Notes under the pieces: generated by a model
What the model was told of the DNA's origin: nothing
The model's input: only the letters and a program-made list of their open reading frames with translations
The model's database searches: none
In this document: one piece after another, positions 4,146-8,688 of the stretch
Layout of the letters: the number at the start of each line of letters is the position of its first letter
Position numbering within the stretch: the first letter of the stretch is position 1
Made by a program: the position numbers and the translations under genes
From: Bacteroidota bacterium
GTDB taxonomy: Bacteria; Bacteroidota; Bacteroidia; Sphingobacteriales; Sphingobacteriaceae
NCBI GenBank assembly: GCA_025355225.1
Contig: JANYAB010000496.1
Location: 1-8,688, forward strand
Length of the DNA: 8,688 nucleotides
Reading direction: 5' to 3'

Positions 4146-6848
4146 TTAGGTATCAAATATACTTTGGGCTTTTTTTATTGTTTTCTCCAAATCGATCCCT
4201 TTTCCCAATACGCCTTTAAACAAGTCGCCTTCCACTTTCAGGCGGTCAATCGAATTGAATATGGTAAAATCCTTCATGGTTAGACCCGGTTTCAGTTCGT
4301 CCCAATGTAAGGGCATGGAAACTGTCGCACCAACCTTTGGCCGAAGGGAATACGGACCGGCTATTGTGGCTCCCGGGCGATTCTGTAAAAAATCCAGATA
4401 CATTTTACCTTTACGGTTAGCAACCAACCGTTCCAGGCTGGTAAAGTCCGGTATCTGCTGGTGTACAATGTTAACGATGATCCGGGCAAACATCTGTGAC
4501 TGGTCATAATCGTATTTTGCTCCTAACGGGATATAAATATGCATACCCGTGGACCCGGATGTTTTGCAGTACGATGGTACATCAATAGCATCGAGCACTT
4601 TTTTTACCTCAAGGGCTGCTTCGATTACCTGATCGAAAGTGTTTTTATCCGGGTCAAGGTCAATCACACAATAATCCGGGTTATCCGGCGATTGGATGCG
4701 GCTAAACCAGGGATTCATTTCGATGCAGCCCAAGGACGCCATCCATAGTAAACTGGCTTCATCTGTGCCAACCAGGTATTCCTTATGTTCGCCGTCGCTG
4801 GTAGTATACGGAAAGGTTTTTGCCCAATCCGGCGCCTTATTTTTCACGTCCTTCTGGTAAAAGCTGGGCCCATGGATGCCTCCCGGAAAACGGTTAAGCG
4901 ACATGGGCCGGTCTTTCAGATAAGGTAAAATATATTCCGCAACCTGGTAGTAGTAATTGAACATATCCCTTTTGGTCACTTTATCTTCGGGCCAGTACAC
5001 TTTACTTAAGTTGGTAAACTTTAGGTCGTGGCCGCAGATTTTCCTTACCTGGGTTTCGTCGGTCGGGTTTAACAGGGTTTTACGTTCAATTCTTTCTGGT
5101 GGTTTGATAGCACTTTCATGCACATCCTCCTTTTTCTCAACTTCTTCTACAACGGTCTCTGTATGCGCCGCCATTTCCCGAACTACTTCCCTTGCTTTTT
5201 TATCTATGCGCATTCCCTGGAACGAGGGATGTCTGAATACACCGTCGCTGGTCACCTCGCTAAAAGCGACCTCGCAAACCAATTCAGGTTTTAACCAGGT
5301 GGCTTTCGCTTTTGGCGGATTTGGCCGGAACCTTGAAGGTTTGTTCACATCAGGAATAGTTTCAAATGGGCTTTTATCAGTAATTAAAGGCTTAAACTGC
5401 GCCATCATTTCTTTTTGAACCTTATCCGAAAAGCCGGTTCCTACTTTACCTGCATATTGGAGGGTGCCATCCTCATAAACACCCAACAGCAGGGAGCTGA
5501 ACAGCTTTGATGTGTCTGCGTTTTTGGTATAGCCTGCTATAATAACCTCCTGTCTTTTATGCACCTTGATCTTTAGCCATTCCTTAGACCGGGTATCAGG
5601 AGAATAAGTACTGCTTGCCTTTTTGGCGATAATGCCCTCTAATCCAATGCGTTGAGCGGCCCCGAAAAAATCTCTTCCGCCGGCGTTAAATACCGTACTT
5701 ATCCTGATCCGGTCGTCGTCGGTTGGAATCACTTCCTTTAAAATTGCCTGGCGGGAGGATAAGGGTAAATCTATTAAATTCCGGCCATCGTACCAAAGCA
5801 GATCAAAAATATAATACACCAGCTCGCCATCTGCTTCGCTGCGCCAGTTTTGCAGGTCGCCGAAATTGGATATCCCTTTTTCATTCAGCACCAGGATCTC
5901 ACCGTCCACAACAGCATTGATCTTCCATTGCTGCAGGGCCCGGTAAACGGGATAAAATTTCTCGTTGAAGGTTTTGTTGTTGCGCGAAAAAAGTTCTACG
6001 TCGCCTTTGTTTATGAATCCCAACGCCCGGTATCCATCCCACTTTACTTCATAAACCCAATCCGGGTCGTCAAATGGCTCGTCAACCAGTGTGGCCAGCA
6101 TAGGTTTAATACCTACCGGCATTTTTGATTTGGGTGTTTTTTTTAATAAGGCCTCAACATCGGCATTGTCTGTTTCCTTTATATCTCCGGTTGGTTCAGC
6201 TGCTTTTTTTTTAACAGTTTTATCGGACTTTTCAACGTCCTGCTCGTGACCGCTTTTCCAAACTTTTTCACTGGTTTTTTCCATGGCTTCAATGGTCTTG
6301 CCAGATAACACCGACTTGCCCTGTTTGGTAATATCTTTTGCAGAAGCATACGCATCGTTATGCTTGATCAGCAACCAGGCGTTTTCGCCCATGCCGTGGG
6401 TTTTTACCAAGGCGAACTCGCCCTTCAATTTCTCGCCGTGCAGTTTTATTTTAAGTGATCCTGATTTTAATTGGCTCAGTAAATTTTTTTCCTGCTCCTT
6501 TTTGCCTTTGATCTCTTCGATAGGTTCATAGGTGCCCTCATCCCAAACGATCACGGTTCCGCCTCCATACTCACCCGCGGGGATAATACCTTCGAAATTC
6601 CGGTAATCAAACGGATGGTCCTCAACCATCATTGCCAGTCGTTTTGTTTTAGGATCTGTGGAAGGGCCCTTAGGGATGGCCCAGCTTTTTAACACGCCAT
6701 CCATTTCCAGGCGGAAGTCATAATGCAAGCGCGACGCATCATGTTTCTGAATAACGAACATTAAGGCATCCTTGTCCTTACTACGTCCGGATTTTGGTTC
6801 TTTTGTTTTGGTAAAATCACGTTTGGCAACGTATTTTTCCAGGCTCAT
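4146..6848 (-). CDS. ligD: LigD, multifunctional NHEJ DNA ligase (phosphoesterase-ligase-polymerase)
   Basis: A 900-residue enzyme for bacterial non-homologous end joining, which trims, fills and seals double-strand breaks with Ku. Domain order is PE-LIG-POL, as in Pseudomonas and unlike Mycobacterium (POL-PE-LIG). PE (about 28-165) has H36, H42, D44, R46, H78 and Y82, which line up at a constant offset of six with the Pseudomonas active site (H42, H48, D50, R52, H84, Y88, from memory). LIG (about 245-550) has the adenylation lysine K269 in EVKWDGYR, DGE (315-317), YIFDLLW (346-352), EGIIAKK (404-410) and WLKIKV (424-429), then an OB fold. POL (about 600-890) has DLDP with D730 and D732, TSGSTGMH with H770, and D819. 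Charged linkers at 190-240 and 558-600 join the domains. It lies three bases after a DUF3606 gene and 19 before a KTSC gene. No Ku gene is visible here. Confidence 0.98.
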   Translation of the reverse strand: MSLEKYVAKRDFTKTKEPKSGRSKDKDALMFVIQKHDASRLHYDFRLEMDGVLKSWAIPKGPSTDPKTKRLAMMVEDHPFDYRNFEGIIPAGEYGGGTVIVWDEGTYEPIEEIKGKKEQEKNLLSQLKSGSLKIKLHGEKLKGEFALVKTHGMGENAWLLIKHNDAYASAKDITKQGKSVLSGKTIEAMEKTSEKVWKSGHEQDVEKSDKTVKKKAAEPTGDIKETDNADVEALLKKTPKSKMPVGIKPMLATLVDEPFDDPDWVYEVKWDGYRALGFINKGDVELFSRNNKTFNEKFYPVYRALQQWKINAVVDGEILVLNEKGISNFGDLQNWRSEADGELVYYIFDLLWYDGRNLIDLPLSSRQAILKEVIPTDDDRIRISTVFNAGGRDFFGAAQRIGLEGIIAKKASSTYSPDTRSKEWLKIKVHKRQEVIIAGYTKNADTSKLFSSLLLGVYEDGTLQYAGKVGTGFSDKVQKEMMAQFKPLITDKSPFETIPDVNKPSRFRPNPPKAKATWLKPELVCEVAFSEVTSDGVFRHPSFQGMRIDKKAREVVREMAAHTETVVEEVEKKEDVHESAIKPPERIERKTLLNPTDETQVRKICGHDLKFTNLSKVYWPEDKVTKRDMFNYYYQVAEYILPYLKDRPMSLNRFPGGIHGPSFYQKDVKNKAPDWAKTFPYTTSDGEHKEYLVGTDEASLLWMASLGCIEMNPWFSRIQSPDNPDYCVIDLDPDKNTFDQVIEAALEVKKVLDAIDVPSYCKTSGSTGMHIYIPLGAKYDYDQSQMFARIIVNIVHQQIPDFTSLERLVANRKGKMYLDFLQNRPGATIAGPYSLRPKVGATVSMPLHWDELKPGLTMKDFTIFNSIDRLKVEGDLFKGVLGKGIDLEKTIKKAQSIFDT

Positions 6849-6851
6849 TGC

Positions 6852-7025
6852 TTATTTATTAAAATATTTTTTCACCTCATTTGCTGAATTACCCGCAACG
6901 GAAACTGCTTTAATTAACTGCTCCCTGTTTGTTCCGAGGACTTTGGTCCAGTATTCCACCTGGTAATTTTCGTGAATATTGATCTTGTCTCTATCCCTGC
7001 TTCCAATAAAATTCATATTGTCCAT
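6852..7025 (-). CDS. DUF3606 small protein upstream of ligD
   Basis: A 57-residue protein starting MDNMNFIGSRDRDKINIHEN and ending EVKKYFNK. It has the DUF3606 layout: G.RDRDKIN...NYQVEYWTKVLG, then REQLIKAVSVAGNSANEVKKY, i.e. a short N-terminal segment with R..IN followed by a YW motif and a helix-turn-helix-like pair of helices. The family's biochemical function is unknown. The stop TAA is three bases before the ligD ATG, so the two are surely co-transcribed and probably translationally coupled. Together with the KTSC gene on the other side this makes a small-protein/LigD/small-protein set. An internal ATG at codon 4 (7016) is an alternative start. The gene is shorter than common length cut-offs and easily missed in annotation. 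Confidence 0.85.
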   Translation of the reverse strand: MDNMNFIGSRDRDKINIHENYQVEYWTKVLGTNREQLIKAVSVAGNSANEVKKYFNK

Positions 7026-7106
7026 AATTTGTAAATAGTAACCGAATTAAATACTTAACAATTAATATAAAAAATGGTTTATCCAGTCTGCCGATAGTAA
7101 AGATTC
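7026..7106 (-). promoter_or_regulatory. A/T-rich gap between alkB-like gene and the DUF3606-ligD set
   Basis: These 81 bases are the only sizeable gap in the right half and are where a promoter for the LigD genes would be expected. On the minus strand there is a TTG followed about 18 bases later by TACTATTT, which only partly fits TTTG...TAnnTTTG. A T6 run follows a 3-bp stem (TGG-ATAAA-CCA), too weak to call a terminator. Read-through from the alkB-like gene is therefore possible. Confidence 0.25.
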
Positions 7107-7715
7107 TTACCTGATAACACGGAAGGTTAAATTAACGCGCTCTTTCATAGGTTTTACGGATTTGGCAATTTTATGTTCCCATAGCTCCTGCAAGTCGCCC
7201 TTCATCAGCAGCAGTGACCCATTTTTAAGGTCAACAGCATATTTGTGCCGATGGTTCTGTTTTTGACGGATATCAAAACGGCGTACCTGCCCAAAACTTA
7301 CCGAAGCGATCACCGGCTTTACTCCTAACTCATATTCATCGTCGCTATGCCAGGCTACAGAATCATTGCCATCGCGATAATAGTTTAGTAAAACTGTATT
7401 GAAAGCAATACCGGCGATAGGTTCAATCCTGGATTTCACCTTCAGTAAATCTTCTGTCCATGGTAAAGGGTAGTATTTGTTCCCCGAAAAGGTGTATGAT
7501 TTATCATTATCTCCGTACCAGGCAGTCAGCCGTGGCGTTTTCATCATTTTGCCGTACATCTGAACGGTTTCCTGTATCCAGGGTGTTGTGCTGATGAAGG
7601 CCTTTAAAAATGAAGCACTTTCCCTGGGATAAAAAATACCCGGCCGATAATCCAACAGGTCTTCGGGTAAATAGCTGTATTTTTCTGCTCCATCAAAAAA
7701 ACTTAGCTGTTCCAT
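7107..7715 (-). CDS. AlkB-type 2-oxoglutarate/Fe(II) dioxygenase (ALKBH2/3-like)
   Basis: A 202-residue cytoplasmic enzyme predicted to reverse N-alkyl lesions such as 1-methyladenine and 3-methylcytosine by oxidative demethylation, using 2-oxoglutarate, oxygen and Fe(II). Visible motifs (numbered from the ATG at 7715): PRLTAWYGD (about 61-69) and YTFSG in the nucleotide-recognition region; NYY at 111-113; WHSDDE with iron ligands H123 and D125; distal ligand H181 in LWEHKIAKS; and RVNLTFR with R193 and R199 for 2-oxoglutarate. PR.TAWYG plus NYYRDG.D...WHSDDE is closer to the ALKBH2/3 branch than to Escherichia coli AlkB. The frame can be opened eight residues further with a TTG at 7739, but the ATG giving MEQLSFFDG is the usual N-terminus. 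It begins 35 bases after the kinase stop and precedes the LigD set, giving a DNA-repair neighbourhood. Confidence 0.94.
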   Translation of the reverse strand: MEQLSFFDGAEKYSYLPEDLLDYRPGIFYPRESASFLKAFISTTPWIQETVQMYGKMMKTPRLTAWYGDNDKSYTFSGNKYYPLPWTEDLLKVKSRIEPIAGIAFNTVLLNYYRDGNDSVAWHSDDEYELGVKPVIASVSFGQVRRFDIRQKQNHRHKYAVDLKNGSLLLMKGDLQELWEHKIAKSVKPMKERVNLTFRVIR

Positions 7716-7750
7716 AGGTGTCAGAAATAAAAAGTCCAAAAGTTTTAATC

Positions 7751-8688
7751 TTATTTCCCGCCTAAGGGAATAGAAAAATAAAATTCCGACCCCTTGCCGG
7801 GTTCACTGTTTACCCCGATCTCTCCTTTATGCCGGTCTATAATCTCTTTGGAAATATATAAACCCAATCCTAATCCAGACATGTGGGACGCCAGGCCCTC
7901 TGCTCTAAAAAATCTCGAAAACACTTGTTCCTGCTGCTCCTTTGTGATACCTATTCCAAAATCCTGTACCCTTACCGTTACGTATTTACCAGACTTAGCG
8001 ATATTAATATTTATATGACTTGCCTTTGGAGAATATTTAATAGCATTGGTAAGGAGATTGATAATTACCTGCTCTATTCTGTGCCTGTCGGCTATCACAG
8101 TTAATTGTTCAAAATCGCTGTTAAAGACAAGCCTGTGAGTGTTGCTTAAAGGCTGAACTATTTCTATTGTTTCGGTTAATAATGTTTGAAGATTAAAAGC
8201 TTCCATTTTAAGCTGCAGCTTACCGGCTTGTATTTTTGAAACATCAAGCAGGTCGGTAACCAAAGCCAGCAGTTTATTTAACTGTGTTTTTGTCTTTTTA
8301 ACAAAATCTAAATGGGTATCGCTCGTCAGTTGTCGCTCTAATATCTGCAAATAACCACTCATGCTTGTCAATGGTGTTTTCAACTCATGACTGGCAATAC
8401 CGATAAATTCATCTTTCCGGGCATTAAGGATCTTTATTTCGTCATACAATTTAGCATTGTCGAGGGCAACGGCCGCCTGCGAAGCAATACTAACTACAAT
8501 TGCTTCATGATCTTTTTTAAAGATACCAGGTTTGGGGTGGCCAAAAAAGAGACCTCCAATTACCGTCCCTGATTTTGAACTAACCGGCACGGCAAGATAG
8601 CTTACAACTGGTAAACGGCCTTCGGGCATGCCTTGATTCGGCGCATTTTTTCCGTATCTCGGGTCTTTGGTAATGTCATCAGCTCTTA
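7751..8688 (-). CDS. GAF-domain sensor histidine kinase (N-terminus cut by window edge)
   Basis: The frame is open to the right edge, giving 311 visible residues, so the in-frame ATG at 8629 is internal and not the start. The first visible part, RADDITKDPRYGKN...GMPEG, then YLAVPVSSKSGTVIGGLFFG, is the C-terminal half of a GAF domain. HisKA follows with ASHELKTPLTSMSGY, the phospho-acceptor His being coded at 8389-8387. HATPase_c then shows the N-box NLLTNAIKYS, G1 box QDFGIGI, F-box VFSRFFR and G2 box GLGLGLYIS. The protein ends IPLGGK with no receiver domain, so it is a simple phosphodonor whose response regulator is elsewhere. No membrane segment is visible. Family members usually have one or more PAS or GAF domains further upstream, which would lie outside the window. 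It is 35 bases upstream of the alkB-like gene. The signal is unknown. Confidence 0.95.
   Translation of the reverse strand, partial: RADDITKDPRYGKNAPNQGMPEGRLPVVSYLAVPVSSKSGTVIGGLFFGHPKPGIFKKDHEAIVVSIASQAAVALDNAKLYDEIKILNARKDEFIGIASHELKTPLTSMSGYLQILERQLTSDTHLDFVKKTKTQLNKLLALVTDLLDVSKIQAGKLQLKMEAFNLQTLLTETIEIVQPLSNTHRLVFNSDFEQLTVIADRHRIEQVIINLLTNAIKYSPKASHININIAKSGKYVTVRVQDFGIGITKEQQEQVFSRFFRAEGLASHMSGLGLGLYISKEIIDRHKGEIGVNSEPGKGSEFYFSIPLGGK

Noticed and set aside
4957..5418. 153-codon frame on the plus strand opposite ligD
   Set aside because: It lies wholly inside the ligD coding region, whose protein is recognised throughout with intact motifs; the opposite-strand frame has no recognisable domain and is a shadow.
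7716..7739. TTG at 7739 as start of the AlkB-like protein
   Set aside because: The ATG at 7715 gives a typical MEQLSFF N-terminus; the extra eight residues come from a rare start codon and have no family support.
8627..8629. ATG at 8629 as start of the histidine kinase
   Set aside because: The frame is open upstream to the window edge and codes typical GAF residues (DPRYGKN...GMPEG), so this methionine is internal.

Overview
The window looks like chromosomal DNA from a Bacteroidetes bacterium, most likely a Sphingobacteriaceae member of the Pedobacter/Mucilaginibacter kind. This rests on protein style (a PE-LIG-POL LigD, a GntR regulator starting MEF.EN.AIYLQIA, a permease with an LPASHFEKF motif), on a Bacteroidetes-type promoter (TTTG ... 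TAnnTTTG), and on a structured intergenic element of a kind I associate with these genomes. It is an inference; no rRNA or tRNA is present. Every gene I can support is on the minus strand, so transcription runs from the right edge to the left edge.

Right part (8688 to 3929), signalling and DNA repair. A hybrid-free GAF/HisKA/HATPase sensor kinase, cut at its N-terminus by the window edge, is followed by an AlkB-type 2-oxoglutarate/Fe(II) dioxygenase. An 81-base gap then leads to a compact three-gene set: a 57-residue DUF3606 protein, the 900-residue NHEJ enzyme LigD (phosphoesterase, ligase, polymerase), and a 65-residue KTSC-domain protein with a very strong Shine-Dalgarno sequence. LigD keeps its visible catalytic residues in all three domains. 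No Ku gene is in the window.

Middle (3928 to 3528), intergenic. It holds an elaborate nested palindromic element (3695-3837), whose outermost hairpin can also act as a minus-strand terminator for the LigD set. Next come an A/T tract and a Bacteroidetes promoter, and then a 24-bp palindrome with AGTGTA/TACACT half-sites.

Left part (3527 to 1), an apparently single, tightly packed operon: a YtrB-like ABC ATPase, a six-helix membrane protein, a YtrA-type GntR repressor, a membrane-anchored protein of unknown function that overlaps the repressor gene by 14 bases, and a second, CcmA-like ABC ATPase that runs off the left edge. The palindrome sits directly after the -7 element and matches, as I recall it, the operator half-sites of Bacillus YtrA. 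The simplest reading is an autoregulated ABC-transporter operon, possibly an envelope-stress or export system, in which the GntR protein represses its own promoter.
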